DNA of 64,000 nucleotides, taken from Lachnospiraceae bacterium. Its GTDB lineage: Bacteria > Bacillota > Clostridia > Lachnospirales > Lachnospiraceae. A program made the translations under genes and the position numbers. The stretch covers positions 113,237 to 177,236 of the forward strand of contig JAILOK010000129.1 of assembly GCA_024690825.1 (NCBI GenBank), in the 5' to 3' direction. The notes under the pieces are model-generated. The model saw only the letters and a list, made by a program, of their open reading frames with translations. It was not told the origin of the DNA and made no database searches. Of this stretch, positions 9,913 through 18,135 are shown in pieces (positions within the stretch are counted from its first letter, which is position 1; every line of letters starts with the position of its first letter).

Positions 9913-10527
9913 ATGGCTGATCTTGATCTTAATAATGTAGAAGGCGTTTATTATGATGTGCTGAAGGAAATCGGCAACATCGGTGCAGGAAATGCCGCAA
10001 CGGCTCTCGCATCAATGCTTTCCCAAAAGGTCGACATGAAGGTTCCCAGAGTTGAGCTGCTCGATTTCAAGGAACTTGGCGAAGCTATGGGCGGAGAAGA
10101 ACAGATCATGGCCGGCATTTACCTTCGCATAGAAGGTGACCTGCAGGGCTCGATCATGTTTCTGCTTGAAGAAAAATCGGCTTATACGCTTGTCGGCAAG
10201 CTTATGTGCACACAGGTTACCGAGCTTGATGAAATGGCACAGTCTGCACTGAAGGAGATTGGAAATATCATAACAGGTTCATACCTGAATTCACTTTCCA
10301 CCCTTACTAATCTGACGATCTCGGAATCCGTGCCTGATCTGGCTGTAGATATGGCAGGAGCCATCCTTTCGGTTCCCGCGATCGAATTCGGAATGGTCGG
10401 AGATAAGATGCTTTTGATCCAGACTGCGTTTACTGATGATGAAGAGATCAACGGCTTTTTCATACTTGTTCCCGATCTGCCCTCATACAGCAAACTGCTC
10501 AGGGCTTTAGGTGTTATAACGGATTGA
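9913..10527 (+). CDS. cheC: Chemotaxis phosphatase CheC
   Basis: CheC dephosphorylates CheY-P and is stimulated by CheD. The 204-residue protein contains two copies of the catalytic E-x2-N signature: LKEIGNIGAGNAATALASML near residues 17-36 and LKEIGNIITGSYLNSLSTL near residues 113-131, which is the arrangement of active CheC. The ATG is preceded by CAGGAGG. The 44-base gap after cheW contains a short hairpin (GGGAAA/TTTTCCC). cheD follows after 30 bases, so the pair is encoded together as in B. subtilis. Confidence 0.95.
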   Translation: MADLDLNNVEGVYYDVLKEIGNIGAGNAATALASMLSQKVDMKVPRVELLDFKELGEAMGGEEQIMAGIYLRIEGDLQGSIMFLLEEKSAYTLVGKLMCTQVTELDEMAQSALKEIGNIITGSYLNSLSTLTNLTISESVPDLAVDMAGAILSVPAIEFGMVGDKMLLIQTAFTDDEEINGFFILVPDLPSYSKLLRALGVITD

Positions 10528-10557
10528 TAATGAACTGATTATAGAAGAGGAATTCAA

Positions 10558-11046
10558 ATGGCTGAAATGATAAAAGTCGGCATGGCCGATCTTAAATTAT
10601 GTATCAGCCCTGACAGCATTACCACGCTGGGACTGGGATCCTGTGTCGGTGTGGCTATAAGGGACACAGGAAACAAAGTCGGCGGGTTAGCTCATGTGAT
10701 GCTTCCCGACAGTACCGAAATTAAAAACAACTCAAATATTGCCAAATTTGCCGATACAGGGGTAGAGGAACTCGTCAGGCAGATGGAAAAGGCCGGTGCC
10801 AGACGAAACATGATGGTTGCCAAGATCGCCGGCGGAGCACAGATGTTCAGTTTTCAGAACTCGTCGTCCCCGTTAGTGCGTGTCGGAGACAGGAATGTTG
10901 CGGCAGTCAAGAAAAAGCTTCAGGAATTAAAGATACCTGTCAAGGCAGAGGATACCGGATTAAATTACGGACGCACAGTGGAATTTTATCCGGAGACAGG
11001 TGATTTTGTGATCAAAGCCGTAGGAAAGCCCGTTAGTAAGATATGA
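10558..11046 (+). CDS. cheD: Chemoreceptor glutamine deamidase CheD
   Basis: CheD deamidates specific glutamines on chemoreceptors and partners with CheC in the adaptation loop. The 162-residue protein shows the catalytic cysteine C29 in GLGSCVGV and histidine H46 in GGLAHVMLP, plus the later conserved AKIAGGAQMF and NYGRTVEF segments. It overlaps the following membrane-protein gene by four bases (ATGA). No anomalies. Confidence 0.96.
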   Translation: MAEMIKVGMADLKLCISPDSITTLGLGSCVGVAIRDTGNKVGGLAHVMLPDSTEIKNNSNIAKFADTGVEELVRQMEKAGARRNMMVAKIAGGAQMFSFQNSSSPLVRVGDRNVAAVKKKLQELKIPVKAEDTGLNYGRTVEFYPETGDFVIKAVGKPVSKI

Positions 11047-11516
11047 GCGCAGATGATAACAAAAGCTTTGATGATATCTCCAAAGAGCAGGAAAAGCTAA
11101 AAAAACAGCAGGAGGCTTCAAGGCACGAACGTGAGAAACTGATCGAACGGGCGCGGGAGCTGGAAGAAGAGAAAAAGAAAGCTCCGATAAACTTAAAGAC
11201 CAAACCGGTGCCGCCGGTCGTTACACTGATCGGAGGAGCGGTTGCGGCAACGGTAGCTTTCATTAAACATTTTGAACTGCATACAGCTCTGATCTTTACA
11301 TTGATATGTCTGTGCATTTTTCTCATTCTGGGGGATATAGTCAAGATCTTATTGGATAAGGTACAGCTTCCTCCGCCTGTTGAAGAAGACAGTAATCAGG
11401 TTGACAGTGAAGGAGAGATGATAGAAAAAGGTTCGACCGGCGATGATGAGACACTGCTCGAAGAAAACGGAGAAGCGGCCGATGAAGAAAATGCCGATGC
11501 TTCGGGTTCATATTAG
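11043..11516 (+). CDS. Small coiled-coil membrane protein of the fla/che operon, unknown function
   Basis: I do not recognise a named family. The 157-residue product has a highly charged, probably coiled-coil N-terminus (about 1-48, rich in E, K, Q, R), one or two hydrophobic segments (about 58-78 and 80-100) and an acidic C-terminal tail (EENGEAADEENADA). The start overlaps the cheD stop by four bases and sigma-D follows after 44 bases, so it is translated within the motility operon. Proteins of this plan occur at this position in related Clostridia by my recollection, but no function is known to me. Candidate roles are a membrane organiser of chemotaxis or export complexes; this is inference only. 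Confidence 0.75.
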   Translation: MSADDNKSFDDISKEQEKLKKQQEASRHEREKLIERARELEEEKKKAPINLKTKPVPPVVTLIGGAVAATVAFIKHFELHTALIFTLICLCIFLILGDIVKILLDKVQLPPPVEEDSNQVDSEGEMIEKGSTGDDETLLEENGEAADEENADASGSY

Positions 11517-11560
11517 GAACTTGTATATCAGGGATGATACGGGAGAATATTTGACAGTAA

Positions 11561-12340
11561 ATGAATGAAAACGCAAGAGCAAAACTGTGGGATGAGTATG
11601 CTAAAAATAAAACTCCCCAGCTTCGCGAAAAGATTATAATTGAATACGCGCCGTTGGTAAAGATCGTTGCGGGACGTTTAAGCATGTATCTCGGTTACAA
11701 TGTGGAATATGACGATCTTTGCGGATACGGTGTTTTCGGTCTGATAGATGCCATCGACAAATATGATGCTTCAAAGGATGTAAAATTTGAAACCTATGCT
11801 TCTCTTCGCATCAGAGGTTCCATCCTTGACCAGATAAGGAAGATGGACTGGATACCGCGAACCATCAGACAGAAGCAGAAGCAGATCGATGATGCGGTTA
11901 AAGCTATCGAAGCTGAGACCGGACAGGGAGCGTCGGATGCTGATATAGCAAAGAAACTCGGACTTTCCGATGAGGAATTTGCTGAGTGGCAGTCACAGAT
12001 GGCCGTCACGAATGTCGTATCATTAAATGAATTTAACGAAAACAGCAGTGATGAGGGAAGTTCGGAAAGAGAAACGATCGCGTCAAACGACCCGGGTCCC
12101 GAGGATATAATCGAGCAGGATGAACTGCGAAAAATGCTGGCTGATTCCCTTGAACTTCTGACAGAAAAAGAGAGAAAAGTCATTCTGCTTTATTACTATG
12201 AAGAACTGACATTAAAAGAAGTAAGTAATGTTTTGGAAGTATCCGAATCAAGAGTTTCCCAGCTTCATATAAAGGCTCTTGCCAAGATGAAGAAAAAACT
12301 CGGGAAATACATGGGTTATCTTACCAGCCAGAATGAATAA
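11561..12340 (+). CDS. fliA: Motility sigma factor sigma-D/FliA
   Basis: This is a 259-residue group 3 sigma-70 factor that directs RNA polymerase to flagellin, motor and chemotaxis promoters of the form TAAA-N15-GCCGATAT. Region 2 is clear (YDDLCGYGVFGLIDAIDKYD then FETYASLRIRGSILDQIRKM), region 3 contains IPRTIRQKQKQID, and region 4 ends in a helix-turn-helix (LTLKEVSNVLEVSESRVSQL). Position after cheC-cheD matches sigD of B. subtilis. Family knowledge predicts inhibition by anti-sigma factor FlgM, not encoded in this window. A matching promoter appears at 55931-55958. Confidence 0.96.
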   Translation: MNENARAKLWDEYAKNKTPQLREKIIIEYAPLVKIVAGRLSMYLGYNVEYDDLCGYGVFGLIDAIDKYDASKDVKFETYASLRIRGSILDQIRKMDWIPRTIRQKQKQIDDAVKAIEAETGQGASDADIAKKLGLSDEEFAEWQSQMAVTNVVSLNEFNENSSDEGSSERETIASNDPGPEDIIEQDELRKMLADSLELLTEKERKVILLYYYEELTLKEVSNVLEVSESRVSQLHIKALAKMKKKLGKYMGYLTSQNE

Positions 12341-12394
12341 AACGACCTGAATAAACAGCATGAAAACTCGCGGTGTTTAACAGGGGAGAAATGT

Positions 12395-13990
12395 ATGGGT
12401 ACACAGATTAACGGCTATTTCAGGCTTGAAGAAGGTGACGGAGAAACTTTTATAAAGCTTTTTGGCGCAAAAGAAGGCGGAAAGCCGCTCGATATGAATG
12501 AACTCGAGGAGTATCTGCTTACACGCCGCATAAATTTTGACAAGATAGCGCTTGCTCCCGTGGTAAAAGAAAACAAGGATACGACAGTCAGGCTCAACAG
12601 GGAAACGATACATCCCGTCAACGAGGGCATCAAGCTCATCGTATCCGAAGACAAAATGACTGTTACGGCGCGTTTTTATCCGCCTACCCAGCACGGCGGT
12701 CTGGTGACGGCAGATGAGATACAGGGAGACTTCAGGGCAAAGCATATTAAGGCAAATGCCAATCTTGATGTAATAAATGATTTTCTGAAAAACAAGATAT
12801 ACTGTACTGACTATGTTGTTGCCGTCGGAAAACCTGCAAGAGAAGGACACGACGGAAACATAGAATACTGTTTCGATACTGACCCTTTGGCAAAACCCAA
12901 ATTAAATGAAGACGGTTCGGTGGATTTTCATGCGCTGAGCCTTGTTCATGCGTGTGCAAAGGATCAGCTGCTTGCAAAGCTGACAAAAGAAGACCCGGGC
13001 GATCCCGGAGTAAATGTTTTTGGCGAAGTAATAAAACCGAGAGATGTCAAGAGAGCAGCTTTCAAGCACGGCCGGGATATATATGTATCGGAAAACGGAA
13101 CCGAGCTTCATTCGGGGTTGGACGGTCATGTAAATCTCATTGATGATACGGTTTTCGTCTCGGGAGTGCTCGAACTTGAAAATGTTGATGTTGCCACAGG
13201 CGATGTTAATTTTGAAGGAAATATCTCAATAGCAGGAAATGTTGCAACAGGATACAAGGTGTCGGCTACCGGAGATATTGAGATAAGAGGCATAATCGAG
13301 GCCGCTGAAGTTACTGCGGGAGGCAGCATAACCGTAGCCAAAGGCATTAACGGAATGTCCAAAGGCGTTGTCAAGGCAGGCGGAGATATTGCCACAAAAT
13401 ATATCAATTCGGCCACTGTGGAAGCAGGAGCCAATATAAGAAGCGAACTGATACTCAACAGCGAAGTTTCCGCAAGTGAAAAGATAGTTGTTCAGGGTAA
13501 AAAGGGATTTATAACCGGCGGGCATGTAAAATCCGGCAAAGAGATCGAGGCAAAGATCATCGGTTCGGATATGGGCGTGGATACGATCATCGAAGTCGGT
13601 GTCGATCCTGCTCTCAAGGCAAGATTTGCCAAGCTTCAGAAAGACAATGATGAATACCGGAAAAAGATCGCCATAATGGAACCTGTTGTAGTGGCAGCAT
13701 CCATGCGTATGAAAAAAGGCGAAAAGCTTCCGCCCGATCAGATCCAGAAGATCATTGAACTTTCCAATGAGGTAAAGAGGGAAAAACAGCTTATCGAAGA
13801 TAATACAAAAGAACTTGCCGAATTATCGGTAAATTTTGATTCCGATACAGAGGCCCAGATAGTTGTAAACGGACAGGCACATGCAGGAACAAGGCTTGTT
13901 ATATCTGAAGCAACACTGGTTCTGAAAACAGATTATCATTACTGCCGCTTCAGAAAAGAAAGCGGAGATGTCAAGATGCTTGGACTATAA
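12395..13990 (+). CDS. FapA (DUF342) family protein
   Basis: The 531-residue protein matches the FapA/DUF342 plan: an N-terminal mixed domain (about 1-160), a central right-handed beta-helix built from repeats rich in valine, isoleucine, glycine and alanine (about 225-405; for example GDVNFEGNISIAGNVATGYK), and a C-terminal coiled-coil segment (about 405-470) before a final beta region. Members are frequent downstream of fliA in Clostridial motility operons, and Vibrio FapA has been linked to signalling through a PTS component, but the role here is unknown. The 54-base upstream gap has AGGGGAG as ribosome site. Confidence 0.85.
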   Translation: MGTQINGYFRLEEGDGETFIKLFGAKEGGKPLDMNELEEYLLTRRINFDKIALAPVVKENKDTTVRLNRETIHPVNEGIKLIVSEDKMTVTARFYPPTQHGGLVTADEIQGDFRAKHIKANANLDVINDFLKNKIYCTDYVVAVGKPAREGHDGNIEYCFDTDPLAKPKLNEDGSVDFHALSLVHACAKDQLLAKLTKEDPGDPGVNVFGEVIKPRDVKRAAFKHGRDIYVSENGTELHSGLDGHVNLIDDTVFVSGVLELENVDVATGDVNFEGNISIAGNVATGYKVSATGDIEIRGIIEAAEVTAGGSITVAKGINGMSKGVVKAGGDIATKYINSATVEAGANIRSELILNSEVSASEKIVVQGKKGFITGGHVKSGKEIEAKIIGSDMGVDTIIEVGVDPALKARFAKLQKDNDEYRKKIAIMEPVVVAASMRMKKGEKLPPDQIQKIIELSNEVKREKQLIEDNTKELAELSVNFDSDTEAQIVVNGQAHAGTRLVISEATLVLKTDYHYCRFRKESGDVKMLGL

Positions 13991-14001
13991 GAGGTTTTAT
14001 T

Positions 14002-14310
14002 ATGGCTATATCACCCATTCTACTTAACGGTACGGTTTCCGTATCACAGGATATATCTGTATTTAAGCATAATGATGATAATAAGGCTGCCATCGCGCAG
14101 AATGCCGCAGAGATCACTGTAGATGAACAGACTGATGTAAAGGATCATTCCGTTCAGGAACAGCAGAATGTGGATACTTCAACGGAAGACAACGGACAGG
14201 GCGGAAATCTTTACGGAGGCGACGGCGGAGCGCGCAGAAGAAAAAAACAGGGAGACAGTGACGGAAAAGTCGTTGTCAAAAAAAAGGGAGGCTTTGATAT
14301 TTCTATATGA
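14002..14310 (+). CDS. Small hydrophilic protein of the motility operon, unknown function
   Basis: The 102-residue product has no signal peptide or membrane segment. A short hydrophobic N-terminal segment (MAISPILLNGTVSVSQDIS) is followed by a polar, probably disordered middle rich in Q, N, D and T, a glycine-rich patch and a basic tail (RRRKKQ, then KVVVKKKGG). It is 11 bases after the FapA-family gene with ribosome site AAGAGG, and overlaps the next gene by four bases, so it is well embedded in the operon. I do not recognise a family with a known function. Confidence 0.7.
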   Translation: MAISPILLNGTVSVSQDISVFKHNDDNKAAIAQNAAEITVDEQTDVKDHSVQEQQNVDTSTEDNGQGGNLYGGDGGARRRKKQGDSDGKVVVKKKGGFDISI

Positions 14311-15152
14311 GTTTAGCTGAGATACTGCTCCTCATCATTGGAGCAGTTATTTTTGCGGCCGGGTTCATTGTTCCTGAGATCGGTTCTAAAAAAGAAGATA
14401 CTCCGGACTTAAATAAGATCAGGGAGGATCTTGAAAAAGCCGTCGATGAATGTGTCGACAATGCCAGGAAAAGGATCAATGAAATCGTTGAAAGTGAATG
14501 TGCCATAGCAAAAGATGATACCGAAAGAAATATGGAAAAGCTTTCTAACGAAAAGATAATGGCCATAAATGAATATGGGAAAACAGTAGTTGATGAGATC
14601 GAAAACAACCACAAAGAGGTTGTGTTTCTTTATGATATGCTGAATGAAAAATCTGCAGATATCAAGAATACCGTAAGAAAGGTTAACAGCATTCAGAAAG
14701 AAACCAAAGAAGATGCTCCGGGCACTTATGACAGACGCGATTTTAATGCCGTTCCGCTTCCGGCAGCTAAAGACAGACCGGCCTTAAAGGCTGCGATTGC
14801 GACCGGAGTCGGAAGAAATTCAACCGCAGCCATAACGAGGCACGAAAATGCCTTAAGGGATGAAAGAAGAGCTGCGTACGGAGTTATAAGCAACAATTCA
14901 AAACCCAAGGATACAGACGCCGAAAATAAAGACCGCGGATATAAAATACCAAAGATGTTTGCTCCCGGAGGAGCTAAAGATGAAGAAGGATCATTTTCCG
15001 AAAAGAGTGATCTGAATACCGCAAACTTAGATGAGCAGATAATGGAACTTCATGCGGAAGGCGTGTCCGATACCGATATCGCCAGAAAATTCGGGATCGG
15101 TGTGGGTGAAGTCAGATTGAAGATAGGTCTGATGGAGGCAAAACAGGAATGA
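14307..15152 (+). CDS. SwrB-like membrane protein with C-terminal helix-turn-helix-like motif
   Basis: The 281-residue product starts with one transmembrane helix (LAEILLLIIGAVIFAAGFIV, residues 3-22), then a long charged coiled coil (about 30-130), a polar linker, and a C-terminal segment that reads like a resolvase/DUF6115-type helix-turn-helix (GVSDTDIARKFGIGVGEVRL). That plan (N-terminal anchor, coiled coil, small C-terminal helix-turn-helix) and the place just after sigma-D in the fla/che operon and before rpsB match SwrB (YlxL) of B. subtilis, which promotes activation of flagellar export. It is longer than SwrB (about 167 residues). Homology is inferred from architecture and synteny, not alignment. 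Confidence 0.7.
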   Translation: MSLAEILLLIIGAVIFAAGFIVPEIGSKKEDTPDLNKIREDLEKAVDECVDNARKRINEIVESECAIAKDDTERNMEKLSNEKIMAINEYGKTVVDEIENNHKEVVFLYDMLNEKSADIKNTVRKVNSIQKETKEDAPGTYDRRDFNAVPLPAAKDRPALKAAIATGVGRNSTAAITRHENALRDERRAAYGVISNNSKPKDTDAENKDRGYKIPKMFAPGGAKDEEGSFSEKSDLNTANLDEQIMELHAEGVSDTDIARKFGIGVGEVRLKIGLMEAKQE

Positions 15153-15985
15153 GATTAAAGCACTATCTCCGCGGACTGGGCTTGGGGATCATCGTCAGCA
15201 CGCTGATAGTCTCCGCAGGAAAAAACGGAAGAGCAGCCGAACTTTCAAATGAAGAGATAAAGACAAGGGCAAGAGAACTTGGAATGGTGGAAGAAGATGA
15301 AATGCTCCTGTCAGAAGCAAAATCTTTAGCCGAAAAGGCGGCGAAAGCTGATGATGCCGAAAAAGAAAAGCAAAAAGAAGCGTCTGTAGAAGATAAAAAT
15401 GATGAAAATCCGGAAAAAAGACAGTCGCAAAGCTCAGACAGCGCAGTATCCGGGAATAATATGATGGTCTCTGCAGGTTCTGCAAAGAAGGGTCAGGCCG
15501 AAAATGACACAATGATGGCCGGAAGCTTTCTGGGAGCCGGTGCAGGATCAACCGATACTTACATAAAAGCCCGAAATACGACAGACCAGACTGAGGTCAA
15601 AAAAGAAGAACCCCAAAAGGAAAAGACTGTAGAGGTAAGCCCGCAAAGAGAAGAAAACCCAAAGACAGATGTATCCGAACCGGAAATAAAAGAAGAACAG
15701 CAGGTCGTTACGGTTGCAGAGCTTGAAAGCAGGAATTCCGATGCGGGAAGAGCAGCTGAAAATACGCAGAAAACACAGGCTCCGGTATCAGTTACCATTG
15801 TAAAAGGCGAGTCATCCACTGCAGTTGCAAAAAAGCTCCAAAATGCCGGTGTTATCACGGATGCAGCCCAGTTTGATTCATATCTGTGCCTGAACGGATT
15901 TGACAGAAAACTGGTCACGGGGTCACATACGATACCCGCGGGAGCTTCCGCCAGGGATGTCGCTGAGATAATAACCGGAAGGTAA
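15149..15985 (+). CDS. Membrane-anchored protein with YceG/MltG-like N-subdomain, no transglycosylase domain
   Basis: The 278-residue protein has an N-terminal membrane segment (about residues 7-23), a long low-complexity acidic/polar region (about 35-205) and a C-terminal domain (about 212-278) resembling the LysM-like N-subdomain of YceG/MltG: VTIVKGESSTAVAKKLQNAG, then GVITDAAQFDSYL and a final GSHTIPAGASARDVAEIITG. The catalytic MltG domain is absent, so it is probably a peptidoglycan-binding or scaffold protein, not an enzyme. It overlaps the SwrB-like gene by four bases and is the last gene of the motility operon. No clear terminator follows. Confidence 0.7.
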   Translation: MRLKHYLRGLGLGIIVSTLIVSAGKNGRAAELSNEEIKTRARELGMVEEDEMLLSEAKSLAEKAAKADDAEKEKQKEASVEDKNDENPEKRQSQSSDSAVSGNNMMVSAGSAKKGQAENDTMMAGSFLGAGAGSTDTYIKARNTTDQTEVKKEEPQKEKTVEVSPQREENPKTDVSEPEIKEEQQVVTVAELESRNSDAGRAAENTQKTQAPVSVTIVKGESSTAVAKKLQNAGVITDAAQFDSYLCLNGFDRKLVTGSHTIPAGASARDVAEIITGR

Positions 15986-15998
15986 AAGTGCGATCCGC

Positions 15999-16027
15999 TT
16001 GCATAAAGACTTTTATTATGCTAATAT
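15999..16027 (+). promoter_or_regulatory. Candidate sigma-A promoter for rpsB-tsf
   Basis: TTGCAT (15999-16004), 17 bases, TAATAT (16022-16027) fits a vegetative promoter; an overlapping TATAAT at 16025-16030 would need a 20-base spacer. It is the first promoter-like sequence after the motility operon and gives an rpsB leader of about 130 bases. Confidence 0.5.
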
Positions 16028-16070
16028 AATTGTTCGTTCGGTAAATCCGGACCTGTAATAACCCATCAAC

Positions 16071-16136
16071 AGATATCTTTTGATCAGAGGATTCCCCCGG
16101 TGCCCTGTATGGGTCGGGAACTTCAAAAGGATATCT
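16071..16136 (+). promoter_or_regulatory. Structured 5' leader upstream of rpsB, candidate r-protein autoregulatory site
   Basis: AGATATCTTTT at 16071-16081 pairs with AAAAGGATATCT at 16125-16136 (one bulged base), enclosing a GC-rich inner hairpin around CCCCGGTGCCC and TGGGTCGGG. This closed two-storey structure ends about 15 bases before the rpsB ribosome site. Leader-mediated autoregulation by S2 is known for rpsB in other bacteria; whether this structure does that is inference. Confidence 0.45.
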
Positions 16137-16164
16137 AAAACACAAACCAATGGAGGTAAAAAAC

Positions 16165-16917
16165 ATGAGTATCATTTCAATGAAGCAGCTTCTGGAGGCA
16201 GGAGTACATTTCGGACATCAGACAAGAAGATGGAATCCGAAGATGGCTCCTTATATTTATACCGAGAGAAACGGTATCTACATCATCGATCTTCAGAAGT
16301 CTGTAGGCAAGGTTGACGAGGCTTACAATGCTGTGGGAGATATCGCAGCAAACGGCGGCACGATCCTTTTTGTAGGAACCAAAAAGCAGGCTCAGGATGC
16401 CGTAAAGGCCGAGGCGGAGCGCTGCGGCATGTTCTATGTCAATGAAAGATGGCTTGGAGGCATGCTCACAAACTTCAAGACGATCCAGTCAAGGATCAGA
16501 AGACTTAAAGAGATCGAGCAGATGTCCGTTGACGGAACCTTTGAGAAGCTTCCCAAGAAGGAAGTCCTTATAATCAAGAAGGAATGGGAGAAACTTGAGA
16601 GAAACCTCGGAGGCATCAAGGAGATGAAGAGGATCCCCGATGCGATCTTTGTTGTAGATCCCAAAAAAGAGCATATCTGTATCCAGGAGGCTCATGCATT
16701 GGGCATAACCCTTATTGGAATAGCTGATACAAACTGCGATCCCGACGAACTGGATTATGTTATACCGGGAAATGATGATGCGATCAGAGCTGTAAAACTT
16801 ATTGTATCCAAGATGGCTGATGCAGTCATAGAGGCACATCAGGGAGTGACCGGCGAGGATGCCGCAGATGTCGAAGAAGGCGCTGCAGCTGAAGAAGAAC
16901 AGGTTCAGGATGCCTGA
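16165..16917 (+). CDS. rpsB: 30S ribosomal protein S2
   Basis: S2 is a small-subunit ribosomal protein. The 250-residue product starts [20 protein letters not shown] and carries the family's conserved [30 protein letters not shown] and [12 protein letters not shown] segments. The frame is open from ATG 16150, but that codon overlaps the Shine-Dalgarno TGGAGGT, so ATG 16165 is the start. The C-terminus carries an acidic tail ([16 protein letters not shown]). rpsB-tsf directly after the fla/che operon is the same order as in B. subtilis. Confidence 0.98.
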   Translation: MSIISMKQLLEAGVHFGHQTRRWNPKMAPYIYTERNGIYIIDLQKSVGKVDEAYNAVGDIAANGGTILFVGTKKQAQDAVKAEAERCGMFYVNERWLGGMLTNFKTIQSRIRRLKEIEQMSVDGTFEKLPKKEVLIIKKEWEKLERNLGGIKEMKRIPDAIFVVDPKKEHICIQEAHALGITLIGIADTNCDPDELDYVIPGNDDAIRAVKLIVSKMADAVIEAHQGVTGEDAADVEEGAAAEEEQVQDA

Positions 16918-16971
16918 TACAGGAATGTAAGATTAAAAGGTTTTTGTTTTAATATAGAAGGAGAATGAAAA

Positions 16972-18069
16972 ATGGCAGCAATCACAGCAGCAAGTGTTAA
17001 GGAACTCAGGGAGATGACCGGCGCAGGTATGATGGACTGCAAGAAGGCCCTGAATGAAACTGACGGAGATATGGAGAAGGCGGTAGAGTTCTTAAAGAAG
17101 AGCGGAGCCGCAAAGATGGAAAAGAAAGCAAGCAGGATCGCGGCAGAAGGACTTTGCCGCATAGCATGCGATGGCAAGGCGGCGGTAGTTGCCGAGGTAA
17201 ATTCCGAGACTGACTTTGTCGCTAAAAACGAACTGTTCCAGGAATTCGTTCAGAAGGTCGCGGACACCGCGCTTTCATCCGGACTTAAGGGCGGAAAGAA
17301 CGGAGAAGACATAGAAGCTCTTCTCGGAACAGACGGATTAAAGGATGTTCTGATTGAAAAGACTTCCACTATCGGAGAAAAGCTTTCCGTAAGACGTTTT
17401 GAAAGAGTTGAGTCCGGATGCACGGCAACCTATATCCACGGAGGCGGAAAGATCGGTGTTATTGTTGCGGCGAGCGGAGCTGACGGCGATGCCGAAAAGA
17501 ACGCTCTCAAGGATATCGCCATGCAGGTGGCTGCCATGAGTCCGCAGTATGTAAGCAGAAATGACATACCTTCCGATGAAATGGACAAGATCAGGGAGAT
17601 AACGATCGACAGCGCATTAAATGATCCGCCCACACTTCCGAAGCCCATTCTTCAGAAACTTATAGATGAAGCTGTAACCGGAAAGAAGTGGAGCGATGAG
17701 GATATCGCAATATATGAAGAGAAGAAGAGCAATATGAACTTTCTCTTTAATTTCCTCTCTGATGAAGCAAAGAATGCTGTAGCTGCCCTTGCTTTGGGAC
17801 ATAAGGATGAATATATGTCAGACAAGATATTCTCCGGTCTCGTAGAGGGACGTGTTTCAAAACATGTCAAGGATATCAGCCTCATGGATCAGGTATATGT
17901 CAAAGCCGAGGACGGAAAGCAAAGCGTAGGCAAGTATCTTGAATCGGTCAACAAGGAATTAAAGATTGACAGATTTGTGCGTTTTGAAGTCGGTGAAGGC
18001 ATGGAAAAGAAAGAAGAAGACTATGCCGCAGAGGTTCAGAAGCAGATCGATGCTGCAAAGAACGCCTGA
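16972..18069 (+). CDS. tsf: Elongation factor Ts with a long insertion
   Basis: EF-Ts recycles EF-Tu by nucleotide exchange. The 365-residue product is longer than the usual 280-310. The N-terminal UBA-like domain (VKELREMTGAGMMDCKKAL) and the conserved SETDFVAKN core are normal, as is the MQVAAMSPQYVSR segment. The extra length lies at about residues 218-288, between ALNDPP and LVEGRVSK, where typical EF-Ts has only a short stretch; it contains a helical, aromatic segment (NFLFNFLSDEAKNAVAALAL). The reading frame and motifs continue normally after it, so this is a domain insertion, not a frameshift. Confidence 0.95.
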   Translation: MAAITAASVKELREMTGAGMMDCKKALNETDGDMEKAVEFLKKSGAAKMEKKASRIAAEGLCRIACDGKAAVVAEVNSETDFVAKNELFQEFVQKVADTALSSGLKGGKNGEDIEALLGTDGLKDVLIEKTSTIGEKLSVRRFERVESGCTATYIHGGGKIGVIVAASGADGDAEKNALKDIAMQVAAMSPQYVSRNDIPSDEMDKIREITIDSALNDPPTLPKPILQKLIDEAVTGKKWSDEDIAIYEEKKSNMNFLFNFLSDEAKNAVAALALGHKDEYMSDKIFSGLVEGRVSKHVKDISLMDQVYVKAEDGKQSVGKYLESVNKELKIDRFVRFEVGEGMEKKEEDYAAEVQKQIDAAKNA

Positions 18070-18135
18070 CAGGAAGCAAACACACAGGAATTTCAGGTTC
18101 GATTCATTTCATAGAAAAGAATGGAGATGATGTAA

